From a virus: 24,099 nucleotides of DNA. The notes under the pieces were generated by a model. That model had not been told where the DNA came from. It made no database searches and saw nothing but the letters and a program-made list of their open reading frames with translations. Below are positions 10,624 through 18,594 of this stretch, one piece after another (positions within the stretch are counted from its first letter, which is position 1; each line of letters opens with the position of its first letter). The translations under genes and the position numbers were made by a program. The stretch spans positions 1 through 24,099 of IMG/VR virus record IMGVR_UViG_3300005588_000094. One strand, written 5' to 3'.

Positions 10624-10986
10624 ATGGCACTAGATCAATTACATAAGACCTACATCGCTATTAGCGAGCATAATGACGAATTGGAGGCTGACTTATCGCA
10701 GGCGCGGCATGACTTGGTTGATGCACGCGCGTGCAACTTTAACCTCAGGAGGGCATTACATAAAGCAACCCATCCGTGGGTATTAGTGGACGATGACCTG
10801 CCGAGTAATAATTCGCCTGTATGCGTCCATATTAAGGTTGAGGCAGATCGTGGGCATCGCTACATGGTATCTATGGGCCGGTACATGCATGACGGTGATG
10901 AGCCCGGGTGGCAGGTTGGGGACAAGACCGCAGTCGTTTTATGCTGGGCGTATTTCCCTGATAACCTGCCGTACTTCGATCAATGA
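10624..10986 (+). CDS. DUF551-like protein (120 aa)
   Basis: GAGGGGAGGAAAGAAC precedes ATG 10624. Residues 1-45 are a charged helix (ISEHNDELEADLSQARHDLV). From about residue 51, HPWVLVDDDLPSNNSPVCVH, then YMVSMGRYMHDGDEPGWQVG and a final CWAYFPDNLPYF, follow the DUF551 layout ('W..v.d.LP....V.v...Y....W...V..W.PLP') common in phages with unknown function. Seven bases separate it from terL, which lacks its own strong ribosome binding site. Confidence 0.6.
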   Translation: MALDQLHKTYIAISEHNDELEADLSQARHDLVDARACNFNLRRALHKATHPWVLVDDDLPSNNSPVCVHIKVEADRGHRYMVSMGRYMHDGDEPGWQVGDKTAVVLCWAYFPDNLPYFDQ

Positions 10987-10993
10987 TCTATGT

Positions 10994-12328
10994 ATGAGTT
11001 GTCTAGTACAAAACTCAGAGATACCAATAATCTACAGCCCTATGGCGGAGGACTACAGGTATAAAGTCCTGTATGGGGGCAGGAGCGCTGGCCGGTCCTG
11101 GAGTATAGGCAGGATACTGCTAAACAAGGGCATAAAAAAACCCCTTCGTATCCTTTGTACAAGGGAGCTACAAAAATCCATTAAACAATCAGTTCATCGC
11201 CTGCTATCTGACCAGATACGGTTGATGAACATGTCGCATCTGTATGAGGTCCAGCAGAATGCGATATATGGCCCTAATGGGACAGAATTTACGTTCCTCG
11301 GTGTGCGCGCCAATCCTGAAGAGATCCGGTCAATGGAAGCGATCGACATCTGTTGGATCGAGGAGGCGCACAGCCTTAGCGAGGGGTCATGGGATATTAT
11401 TGACCCGACAATACGCAAGGAGGGATCGGAAATATGGTTATCATTCAACACAAGATTTAAGTTTGACTATGTATATCAACACTTTATCGTTGATAAGCAG
11501 CCGGATGCGCTCGTTATCAAGTCCAACTACATGGATAATCAGTATAATTCTGATGTGGTGATCAAGCAGGCTGAAAACCTTAAGGTCGTCGACTACGAAA
11601 AATACCTCCATATCTGGATGGGTAACCTCAAGCGGCTGGCAGAAGGGGCCATATTTGGTGCACAAGTCACCCAAGTAAGTAAAGATGGTCGATTATGCTT
11701 TATTCCGATACAGAAAAACTGTGAAGTTATGACTTTTTGGGATGTCGGCAAAGATGATCCAACGGCTGTATGGTTCATGCAAAAAACGGGCCAGCAATAC
11801 AAATTTATTGATTATTTCCAAGGCAGGCTAGAAGAGATTGAATATTACACTAGGTTTGTCCGCAGCCGTGACTACTTGTATTCTATGCATTATTTTCCCC
11901 ATGACGCAGATCATGATAGACTAGGGATGTCAAGGAATATCAAGCAGCAATTTGTTGACGGAGGAGTAAAGCCCGCTACTGTAGTAGACAGGATAGGGCA
12001 CAAGGCTACTGCCATAGCGTTGGCGCGGGAATGGTTTGCAAGGTGCTGGTTTCATTTGGGTGACGATGGAGATACGCCGGTTGAGGAGTGTGACGGGTAT
12101 TACGAGTGTGACGATAAGCACATGCTGACACGTGCAACCCGGATGGAACGGGGTTATGCGACACTGTGTAACTATCGGTACAAGTACGTTGAGGAGGACG
12201 ATGTATATCAGCGCACACCACACCATGACAGGGCTAGTAATGGGGCAGATGCCTACATGTGCTTTGCTCAGGCAGATATGGACAGGCAGGCAGGGATGTC
12301 AGACTGGAGTAAGCCGATTAACTATTAA
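10994..12328 (+). CDS. terL: Terminase large subunit (packaging ATPase/nuclease)
   Basis: 444 residues from ATG 10994. The N-terminal ATPase has a Walker A-like GGRSAGRS (28-35) where the usual invariant Lys is Arg34, Walker B hydrophobics with Glu pair at IDICWIEEA (117-125) and the coupling motif LSFNTR (149-154). The C-terminal RNase H-like nuclease has acidic residues in FWDVGKDDP (D250), HYFPHDAD (D304/306) and NGADAYM (D419). It belongs to the Terminase_3/PBSX-like group of large terminases; it pumps DNA into the prohead. No clear Shine-Dalgarno is present; ATG 10994 is 7 nt after the previous stop, and ATG 11042 (MAEDYRYKV) is an alternative. Following gene starts 14 bp after the stop. 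Confidence 0.93.
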   Translation: MSCLVQNSEIPIIYSPMAEDYRYKVLYGGRSAGRSWSIGRILLNKGIKKPLRILCTRELQKSIKQSVHRLLSDQIRLMNMSHLYEVQQNAIYGPNGTEFTFLGVRANPEEIRSMEAIDICWIEEAHSLSEGSWDIIDPTIRKEGSEIWLSFNTRFKFDYVYQHFIVDKQPDALVIKSNYMDNQYNSDVVIKQAENLKVVDYEKYLHIWMGNLKRLAEGAIFGAQVTQVSKDGRLCFIPIQKNCEVMTFWDVGKDDPTAVWFMQKTGQQYKFIDYFQGRLEEIEYYTRFVRSRDYLYSMHYFPHDADHDRLGMSRNIKQQFVDGGVKPATVVDRIGHKATAIALAREWFARCWFHLGDDGDTPVEECDGYYECDDKHMLTRATRMERGYATLCNYRYKYVEEDDVYQRTPHHDRASNGADAYMCFAQADMDRQAGMSDWSKPINY

Positions 12329-12342
12329 CTGGGGAGAATAGC

Positions 12343-12504
12343 ATGGAAAATGACACCATAGAATCAGTATTTGTTCGTGCTGCGAGATTGCAGGATGAGC
12401 TGGAACATGTGTTTTGCTCAATGCAGGAGGCTTTTGTGAGCCTGCCTGACTCTAATGACCCTGGGGAGGGACAACAGGATACAGCAAAGGATGAGCGGAC
12501 TTGA
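12343..12504 (+). CDS. Hypothetical protein between terL and portal (53 aa)
   Basis: 53 residues beginning MENDTIESVFVRAARLQDEL, acidic, with GGGGAG 7 nt upstream of ATG 12343. It ends within the start of the portal gene (overlap 14 bp, or 50 bp if the longer portal start is used). Helical N-terminal half, disordered C-terminal half rich in Asp, Pro, Gly, Gln. Small genes here are common in this phage; function unknown. Confidence 0.6.
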   Translation: MENDTIESVFVRAARLQDELEHVFCSMQEAFVSLPDSNDPGEGQQDTAKDERT

Positions 12505-14803
12505 GCTTGTAGAAGACACAGAAGAGACGACGGAGGGGGTTGTTGAGCCCCATATGACAGACAGCGAGCTTGTTTCTGTCTGCACGAATGAGGTAAGTCG
12601 CGGCACAGGCGGGTCAATATCATCTGATAATGATGCGAATATTACGCTGCCGATAGAGTATTATTTTGGACGGGCTCCCGGGTTAACGGGTACTAGGGCA
12701 AAAGACCCTAATGCAAGTCGATATGTATCTATGGACGTGATGGACGCTGTAGAGGCTACGGTTGCCGAAATCATGCCGACGTTTACCTCTGAAATGATCG
12801 CACTCTATTCCCCTGAAGATGAGCGGGACGAGGATCAAAGCAAAACAGAATCCGAACTCGTAAACAATCTATTTTTTGAAGAGTACGACGGTTATACCCT
12901 ACTCCAGGTAGCACTTAAAGATGCACTCCTGAACCGTAACTGTACGGCTAAAGCCTATTGGGATGAAAGGGCGTATGTCGAATATGAGGTAATAGAAAAC
13001 ATCCCTGAAATGGCACTAGCTATGGTGATGACGCCACAACAGCCTGACCAGAAAATAGATATTCTAGAGCAGATTGTGACAGAAGAGGGCAATCCTGGCG
13101 CTATCATTGCATTGCAGGCTGAGGCGGACGGGTTGACAGAGATGGAGTCTGCAGTCGCAGCACAAAGCCCGCAAGTACAACAGGTTGCACAGCAGGCCAT
13201 GATGGCCGCGCAGGATAAGTTTACGATTAAAGTCAGGCGTACAACGGTAAAAGGAAAACCAGTAATAGAGTCTGTTGCTCCTGAAAATGCGGTTGTCGCA
13301 GGCAGTCATAAATCACCATACCTCCATGATGCCAGGTTCTGCGCTCATGACATGAGTGTGACCGAATCAGATTTAATAGAACAGGGTTTTGAAGTTGACC
13401 AGGTTAAAAACCTGCCGACCTACAGCACAAACATCGAGGAAGAGGCCAGATCGCGGGATTCTGACGAATACGACTACACCTCTCAACATCACTCAACACG
13501 ATTAATTCGCGTATATGAGTGCTATCCACTGATTGATTTTGATGGTGATGGCATTGCAGAACGGCGTAAGGTCAGTATTGCCGGAAATGAGCTATTACGA
13601 TATGAGGACGGATCAACAGCGAACGAAGAGATAGACGATGTACCGTTGATTGGTGGTGTGACAATGGTTAACCCTCACAAGTATCAAGGTATCAGTATGT
13701 TTGATCGTCTGAAGCAAATCCAGGACGGTAAAACTCCAATATGCAGGGCTATTATTGACGGGACTCTGCTATCAGCTCACCCGCGCGTTGGTATTTTAGA
13801 TGGTGATGTTAACTTGGACGATATGCTTGTGACTCGTACAGGCGGTAACGTGAGGATGAAAAGAATGGACGCTGTAATGCCGTTCCCGAATCCAGAGGTT
13901 CCTCCGTCTAGCTATGCTATGCTTGATTGGTTCGATAAGGTGCGGCGAGATAGGGGCGGTGGTGCTATTGATACGGCAAATACTGCACAGGCTATGCACG
14001 GTGATGCAGGATTTGTTGTGGATCGGGTGATGGGTGCTATGGAGCTTAATAACGCTGTCATGGCCAGGTCATTCGGCGAGACCCTTATCAGAGGTATATT
14101 TATCGAGATCCATAACCTTTTGAGAAAACATCATAAGGGTACTATTTCATCAAAGGTCGGCGGGCGGTGGATTAACTCAACACCATCAGAGTGGCGGACT
14201 CGTACCAATGTGGTTGTACAGATAGGTAGCAGCCATACAGAGCGGTCGCGGCAGGCTGGCGTTGTCAGGGAGGTCATTAAAGAGCAAAAAGAGCTACTGT
14301 CTGTTGGTTCTGTCCTCGCCGATGAAAAGAGGCTATATACAGCAGAGACTGACATGGTGAGTTTGGCGGGTGTAAAGAATCCCGACAGATACTTTGTTGA
14401 CCCTGAAAGTCAGGAAGGGCAGGCAGCTCAGCAACAGAGCGATGCAGAGTCTGCACAAGAAAAGCAAAAGAATGAACAGATACAGGGCGCTATGCTTAAG
14501 TCTCAACTGGATCTAGGCCGGGCTGAACTGATGAAAGGGGAGGCTGATATTCAGGCCCAGCACGTTAAGCTTGAGGTAGAAAAGCAGAAACAACAAGACG
14601 CTAGTGTTATAGCCATGCTTGAGATGAAGCTTGAGCAGATGAAACAGGATGCACAGGATTATAAGGACGGTGCAGCGCAGCGGTTTGATTACGAAAAACT
14701 GGCAAGCGATAACGCCATAAGGATCACAGAGCTTGAAATGCAAGCTAATCGTGATATGAGTGCACAGGTAGAAGAGAATGCTAATGAACTTGGGGAGGAT
14801 TAA
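12491..14803 (+). CDS. Portal protein
   Basis: 770 residues from ATG 12491 (782 from ATG 12455; neither start has an ideal ribosome binding site). Portal hallmarks: YYFGRAPGL near the start, the long helical region ASRYVSMDVMDAVEATVAEI, a DFDGDGIAER segment (349-358) in the wing part, and HKYQGISMFDRLKQIQDG before the stem. The last ~130 residues (about 640-770) form a long Gln-rich coiled coil (AELMKGEADIQAQHVKLEVE), matching the barrel of P22-type portals, which are about 725 residues. Twelve copies form the vertex through which TerL loads DNA. Position after terL and before the scaffold is standard. Confidence 0.92.
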   Translation: MSGLELVEDTEETTEGVVEPHMTDSELVSVCTNEVSRGTGGSISSDNDANITLPIEYYFGRAPGLTGTRAKDPNASRYVSMDVMDAVEATVAEIMPTFTSEMIALYSPEDERDEDQSKTESELVNNLFFEEYDGYTLLQVALKDALLNRNCTAKAYWDERAYVEYEVIENIPEMALAMVMTPQQPDQKIDILEQIVTEEGNPGAIIALQAEADGLTEMESAVAAQSPQVQQVAQQAMMAAQDKFTIKVRRTTVKGKPVIESVAPENAVVAGSHKSPYLHDARFCAHDMSVTESDLIEQGFEVDQVKNLPTYSTNIEEEARSRDSDEYDYTSQHHSTRLIRVYECYPLIDFDGDGIAERRKVSIAGNELLRYEDGSTANEEIDDVPLIGGVTMVNPHKYQGISMFDRLKQIQDGKTPICRAIIDGTLLSAHPRVGILDGDVNLDDMLVTRTGGNVRMKRMDAVMPFPNPEVPPSSYAMLDWFDKVRRDRGGGAIDTANTAQAMHGDAGFVVDRVMGAMELNNAVMARSFGETLIRGIFIEIHNLLRKHHKGTISSKVGGRWINSTPSEWRTRTNVVVQIGSSHTERSRQAGVVREVIKEQKELLSVGSVLADEKRLYTAETDMVSLAGVKNPDRYFVDPESQEGQAAQQQSDAESAQEKQKNEQIQGAMLKSQLDLGRAELMKGEADIQAQHVKLEVEKQKQQDASVIAMLEMKLEQMKQDAQDYKDGAAQRFDYEKLASDNAIRITELEMQANRDMSAQVEENANELGED

Positions 14804-15043
14804 ATGAAACCAATAACCGCACCAGAAGAGCGTTACGCCCGGATTATGGTGGAGGATGATGCAAAAGACCTTATAGCTGAACGTATTCAGGATGGACTAT
14901 TCCGAAGATGGCTAAGGGCTACACCAGAAGAGATGAAAGAACTCCGAAACCTATCGCATGCGGTCAATCTGGTATTTAGAGAATGCAGAATTATACTTAA
15001 CGAAGTAAACGACCTGGAGGAGAAAAATGAGCGGGAAAAATGA
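14804..15043 (+). CDS. Hypothetical protein (79 aa)
   Basis: Starts one base after the portal stop, with GGGGAGGA upstream. 79 residues of mostly charged helix (RYARIMVEDDAKDLIAERIQ; RATPEEMKELRNLSHAVNLV). It overlaps the scaffold start by 17 bp. Likely a small head-assembly or accessory protein by position only. Confidence 0.6.
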   Translation: MKPITAPEERYARIMVEDDAKDLIAERIQDGLFRRWLRATPEEMKELRNLSHAVNLVFRECRIILNEVNDLEEKNEREK

Positions 15044-16055
15044 CGTTAATGCGGTACGTGAGCTGTTTGCAGCGCAAGCACCTACTGAGCAACCGGTAGC
15101 TACTGAGGAGTCAGCAGATGCTCAGGAGGACGCCGCTGTTGAGCAGGTTGCTGACCTGTTAATTGACAGCGCAGAGCCTATTGAGCAGGAGACTGAAGAG
15201 TCTGAACCTGTCTCTGAGGAGGCTGTATCTGAAGAGGCTGAACCGGCTGATAGTTACACCGTCACGTCACTAGGGGAAGCTATCGGGTTTGAGCCATCCC
15301 AGATGTATGATGTTGAGGTTCCGATGGGTGATGGAGTTGAGCCGGTTAGGCTTGGTGATATTAAAGACAAATATCAGGAAGCAAGCAAAGAAAGGGCTCG
15401 ACTTGCTGCAGAGAATACTGCACTAAAGGAAACCGCTGGTAAGGCCAGCCAGCATGCGCAGGAAGTGGACCAGGGGGTAGTAGACGCCAAAGCTGCACTT
15501 AAATCTGTGGTAGACCAATATCAGTCGATAAATTGGCCTGAAATGGAGCAACAGGACCCAGGGAAGGCTGCATTATTGCGCCAGCAGTATCAAATGGCCG
15601 CTGCAAATGCAGGCGAAAATGTCAACAGGGCAATATATGCTGCTGAAATGGGTCAGCGTGAGGCAATGGGTGTGCTGCGTGCTGAAATGATAGAGCACCA
15701 TCCTGCATGGAGCGACCCGGCTGTTATGGACGCCGATCACGGCAAAGTGCGCCGTTTGATGGAGGGTGCTGGGTGTAAAAGCGAAACAGTAAACCGCATA
15801 AGGGACCCACAACTTATAGAGTTGATGCTTGAACTAGATGGCCTAAGGGGTGAAAAAGGTGCGGCAACTGAAGCCATGAAGGTTGTACGCAAGGCACCCA
15901 AGCGAATCCGGGCCACAGGGACGCCAACATCACAGAAAAAAGGTGTTACAGTTCAAGGGCTTAAGAAGGGGATACGGGGAGCACCTGTTGGCGGTAAAAA
16001 GCAGGCTGAAACGGATGCGGTAAGGATGTTGCTTGCAAGGGGGCTGGCGGAATGA
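15027..16055 (+). CDS. Scaffolding protein
   Basis: 342 residues. The first 75 residues are very acidic and low in complexity (EESADAQEDAAVEQ; EQETEESEPVSEEA), followed by a folded piece (DSYTVTSLGEAIGFEPSQMY, 76-95), a coiled coil (KDKYQEASKERARLAAENTA, about 112-135), more helix, and a basic C-terminus (RKAPKRIRATGTPTSQKKG). Acidic N-terminus, coiled coil and basic tail directly upstream of the capsid gene are typical of phage scaffold proteins, which shape the prohead and leave. GGAGGAG precedes ATG 15027. Assigned by features and position, not by a family motif. Confidence 0.8.
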   Translation: MSGKNDVNAVRELFAAQAPTEQPVATEESADAQEDAAVEQVADLLIDSAEPIEQETEESEPVSEEAVSEEAEPADSYTVTSLGEAIGFEPSQMYDVEVPMGDGVEPVRLGDIKDKYQEASKERARLAAENTALKETAGKASQHAQEVDQGVVDAKAALKSVVDQYQSINWPEMEQQDPGKAALLRQQYQMAAANAGENVNRAIYAAEMGQREAMGVLRAEMIEHHPAWSDPAVMDADHGKVRRLMEGAGCKSETVNRIRDPQLIELMLELDGLRGEKGAATEAMKVVRKAPKRIRATGTPTSQKKGVTVQGLKKGIRGAPVGGKKQAETDAVRMLLARGLAE

Positions 16056-16237
16056 TCACCACGGAGATAATTGTAAGGACTGGCAATCGCCATACGGATG
16101 AACATGGCAGCGTGTCATGGTCAGATGATTTTAAGAGGACTTGCTGCATAACCTCACCTGATATTGATAGAGACAAGATTTATATGGAAATTGATTCAGC
16201 CCTTGATGTGATAGAGAGATACAGAGATCTGGATTAA
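16052..16237 (+). CDS. Hypothetical protein (61 aa)
   Basis: 61 residues; ATG overlaps the scaffold stop (ATGA). Beginning MITTEIIVRTGNRHTDEHGS, with a beta-like N-terminal half and a helical C-terminal half (DKIYMEIDSALDVIERYRDL). Possibly a small head protein. No family recognised. A 129-bp non-coding gap follows. Confidence 0.6.
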   Translation: MITTEIIVRTGNRHTDEHGSVSWSDDFKRTCCITSPDIDRDKIYMEIDSALDVIERYRDLD

Positions 16238-16366
16238 TTATTAATTATGTGCTAGTGTTTCAATAACCTGCATAGAGATGTGCAAATTATCAAGTAAAGG
16301 CGAGTAGCTTCTTGCTGGTAAGGATAAAGGTTAACACAACTTTTTCTTAACTATTAGGAGGCTACT
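16238..16366 (+). promoter_or_regulatory. 129-bp leader of the capsid gene
   Basis: No gene here; AT-rich, contains no promoter that I can support with good spacing, and ends with AGGAGG 5-6 nt before ATG 16367. This is one of the longest untranslated gaps among the virion genes, which would suit a separate capsid promoter or a processing site. Confidence 0.35.
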
Positions 16367-17515
16367 ATGACCAATATAAACCTTACCGCTGCGGATCTCG
16401 CAGCGGTTCCCGTGCGCGGAGCAATACACGAATCGCTCATGAATGCCGTGTATGATATATCTCCCGACCCCAGAGTAATATGCGATCAGACAGGCACCAT
16501 GGATTCGGGAAACACCCTAAAAGGGTGGATTCGTGAATCACTAGAAGTTGCCAATCCGCGAAATGCGCGGGTGTCTGGTTCAGACTCTACCGGAAACGAT
16601 ACACGGACCGGTGAGCGTCTTGAAACTTACCACCAGATTGCATCCAAGACCATCAAGGTCTCTGACCGTGCAAGCAACTCCGATACTGTAGGCTCAAGCG
16701 ATGAGTTGATTCGCCAGCTTATCAAGCGTCAGCGAGCGCTCCGGCGTGATGAAGAGTCAACCTATGCATCTCGCGGCATTGCTCAGGAAGGCGACGGTTC
16801 TACGGTTCCAGGTTGGACTGCCGGCGTTGGCGGATGGATTGGTGTGCCGCAGTTCAACATCGACACGGGTGATGATGACCCTAGTACAACCCCTGGTTCT
16901 ACTTCATCCAATAACTCAATACGCGGTGCCGGATTAGGTGCGGACCCTATTCTCTCTAACACCACGAGTGGTGGCGGATATCCAGCTACAGAGGCGGGTG
17001 TCGGCGATACTTGGGCATGGTCTGAGACTGCCACCAAAAACATGATGAGGGCGGCTTACGAAAATGGTGGACAGCCTTCCGTCGCCATGTCTACTCCTGC
17101 TGTAATCGAGATTATGTCCGATTATCTGTTCACCAGCTCGGCGCGTGTTGCAACTTTGCAATCCACTGCACCACAGGGTAACAGGGTCGACAATAGCTCA
17201 GGTGATGGGCAATCGACTGGTGGCATCGTAGCTCAGGGCTCCGTAAATGTGCTAGTAACAAATTTTGGCACTTTATTCCTGACCCCCAATCTTTTCCAGC
17301 CTGATTCAGAGGCTGGCGTATCTGCAGATCTGTATTTGCTTGATATGGAGCTTTGGGAACGGTCGTATCTGCAGGGTTATGAAACCAAGGATCTGGCACG
17401 TACAGGTATCGCGGAAAATCGGGAAATTACGGTTGACTTTGCGTTGTGTTGCCTGAATCCAGAAGGTAATGCGGTGGTGGCTGACGTTTCAACCACACTA
17501 GCGGGTACTGTTTAA
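16367..17515 (+). CDS. Major capsid protein (SU10-type, DUF5309)
   Basis: 382 residues with a strong AGGAGG before the start. The segment KVSDRASNSDTVG (97-109), then ELIRQLIKRQRALRRDEEST (113-132), is characteristic of DUF5309, the SU10-type HK97-fold capsid: the spine helix lies in the RRDEEST region. A glycine/threonine-rich loop (150-210) follows, then the P domain (TPAVIEIMSDYLF, RVATLQ) and a C-terminal strand portion. No protease domain and no obvious delta domain for cleavage are seen. The preceding scaffold and following strong terminator fit a highly expressed capsid gene. Confidence 0.9.
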   Translation: MTNINLTAADLAAVPVRGAIHESLMNAVYDISPDPRVICDQTGTMDSGNTLKGWIRESLEVANPRNARVSGSDSTGNDTRTGERLETYHQIASKTIKVSDRASNSDTVGSSDELIRQLIKRQRALRRDEESTYASRGIAQEGDGSTVPGWTAGVGGWIGVPQFNIDTGDDDPSTTPGSTSSNNSIRGAGLGADPILSNTTSGGGYPATEAGVGDTWAWSETATKNMMRAAYENGGQPSVAMSTPAVIEIMSDYLFTSSARVATLQSTAPQGNRVDNSSGDGQSTGGIVAQGSVNVLVTNFGTLFLTPNLFQPDSEAGVSADLYLLDMELWERSYLQGYETKDLARTGIAENREITVDFALCCLNPEGNAVVADVSTTLAGTV

Positions 17516-17527
17516 TAAATCCCAATT

Positions 17528-17555
17528 GGCGGGGTGAAATCCCCCGCCTTTTTTT
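17528..17555 (+). terminator. Intrinsic terminator after the capsid gene
   Basis: GGCGGGG (17528-17534), 7-nt loop TGAAATC, CCCCGCC (17542-17548), then seven T. All seven pairs are G-C. It starts 12 bp after the capsid stop, and the run of T ends right against the AGGAGG of the next gene, so it would limit rather than fully block downstream head-tail genes. Confidence 0.92.
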
Positions 17556-17567
17556 AGGAGGTAAAAA

Positions 17568-17792
17568 ATGGGAGATGATGAAGTTTATGTTCCGCCAAAG
17601 AAACGGGGGCGGCCTAGAAAACCCCCGGCTGACGCTACACCTGTAGTTGAGGAGCAAGTAGACAAAACCTATGTGAATGTGACAAAGGTTAACGTATTCA
17701 CCCAGCATGGCAGGTGTCCTCCGGGTGCTCATGTAGTCCTAAGTGATGAAGATGCAGCAAGGTATAAGGGGAGGCTGGCATGTCTGATGTAA
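17568..17792 (+). CDS. Small basic/AT-hook-like protein (74 aa)
   Basis: ATG 17568 with AGGAGG 5 nt upstream, directly after the terminator. Residues 9-20 (PPKKRGRPRKPP) are an AT-hook-like core that binds the minor groove of AT-rich DNA. The C-terminal half (VNVTKVNVFTQHGRCPPGAH) looks beta-rich. Similar small proteins follow the capsid gene in other podoviruses, with roles in head decoration or completion unproven here. Confidence 0.65.
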   Translation: MGDDEVYVPPKKRGRPRKPPADATPVVEEQVDKTYVNVTKVNVFTQHGRCPPGAHVVLSDEDAARYKGRLACLM

Positions 17793-18121
17793 TCGGCTAC
17801 GGTAGTAATTCAAAGACAATCGGTAAGTCTGAGGACGGTAAATTCTATGTTCAGACCACCTTCTACGATGACGCTGCACTCCACAGAAACAATGATATCC
17901 GGCTCTCAGGGATGCTCAATAAGGGGAAGCTGGGGCTTCATGAGAATGAGGACATCAGGGGGGTAATTTCATGTCCGTCAGTAGAGCAGTGGAATATCTT
18001 TAAAAAGAAGCATAAGCCGACTATGGATCTGCTTAACTCTAAAGATGAAAGTACGAGAATGAAAGGGTTTAAACAGGTTGAAATATTGGAGCCTAATTGG
18101 GTAGTTTATTCAAGAACGTAG
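17780..18121 (+). CDS. Conserved small protein of the capsid region (113 aa)
   Basis: 113 residues; AAGGGGAGG precedes ATG 17780, overlap with previous gene 13 bp. The pattern GKSEDGKFYVQTTFYDDAAL, then a middle HENEDIRGVISCPSVEQWNI and KKKHKPTMDLLN, resembles an uncharacterised protein often encoded next to SU10-type capsid genes, from memory. Probably a minor head or connector component; role unknown. Confidence 0.6.
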   Translation: MSDVIGYGSNSKTIGKSEDGKFYVQTTFYDDAALHRNNDIRLSGMLNKGKLGLHENEDIRGVISCPSVEQWNIFKKKHKPTMDLLNSKDESTRMKGFKQVEILEPNWVVYSRT

Positions 18122-18130
18122 GAGATTATC

Positions 18131-18388
18131 ATGGCTGGTAAATTGTGTTTCGGGGAGCCAAAGAACAATGCATGGTATCCGCGTACTGCAAGAGCTTTTT
18201 GCGAAGGTATGCAGAACAGATATAACGCGGTTACGCTGGTAACTGAAAATCCGCATGAGATCGGGTCTGAAGACTCGGACGCGTGGATTTTAGGCTGGAC
18301 TGTTTCTGACGACGCCGTAGGTACTACGATAGACCCGGCTGATGCCCCTTGTTGCGCTGTACCTCATGGTGTTGTGCCAGCGCCATAA
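18131..18388 (+). CDS. Hypothetical protein (85 aa)
   Basis: AGGAG is 6-7 nt before ATG 18131. 85 residues, alpha/beta makeup, several aromatics and cysteines (KLCFGEPKNNAWYP; DPADAPCCAVPHGVV). No family recognised; coupled to the next gene by TAATG. Probably a small virion component by location only. Confidence 0.6.
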   Translation: MAGKLCFGEPKNNAWYPRTARAFCEGMQNRYNAVTLVTENPHEIGSEDSDAWILGWTVSDDAVGTTIDPADAPCCAVPHGVVPAP

Positions 18389-18513
18389 TGCCAGCCAAAA
18401 GCAAGGCACAACAGAAATATATGGGTATGTGTGCTAACAAACGCAAGAAAGGGTGCCCGCCCAAATCAGTGGCTCGCAAGTTTGCACGCAAGCCTAAACG
18501 CGGCTACAAATAA
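18388..18513 (+). CDS. Small basic protein (41 aa), MPAKSKAQQ family-like
   Basis: TAATG-coupled to the previous gene. 41 residues with 16 Lys/Arg and opening MPAKSKAQQKYMGM, the same opening as a family of small basic phage/bacterial proteins (DUF3008-like) found near head genes. Two cysteines (15, 23) and a strongly basic tail (RKFARKPKRGYK) suggest nucleic-acid contact. Function unknown. Confidence 0.7.
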   Translation: MPAKSKAQQKYMGMCANKRKKGCPPKSVARKFARKPKRGYK

Positions 18514-18594
18514 CGGTATCGGTTTACTGGTTCCGTTGCGCTTTCAACCTCCCCAGGTCGGCGCATAAATACCAGCTAAATTTGCGAGATTGAT

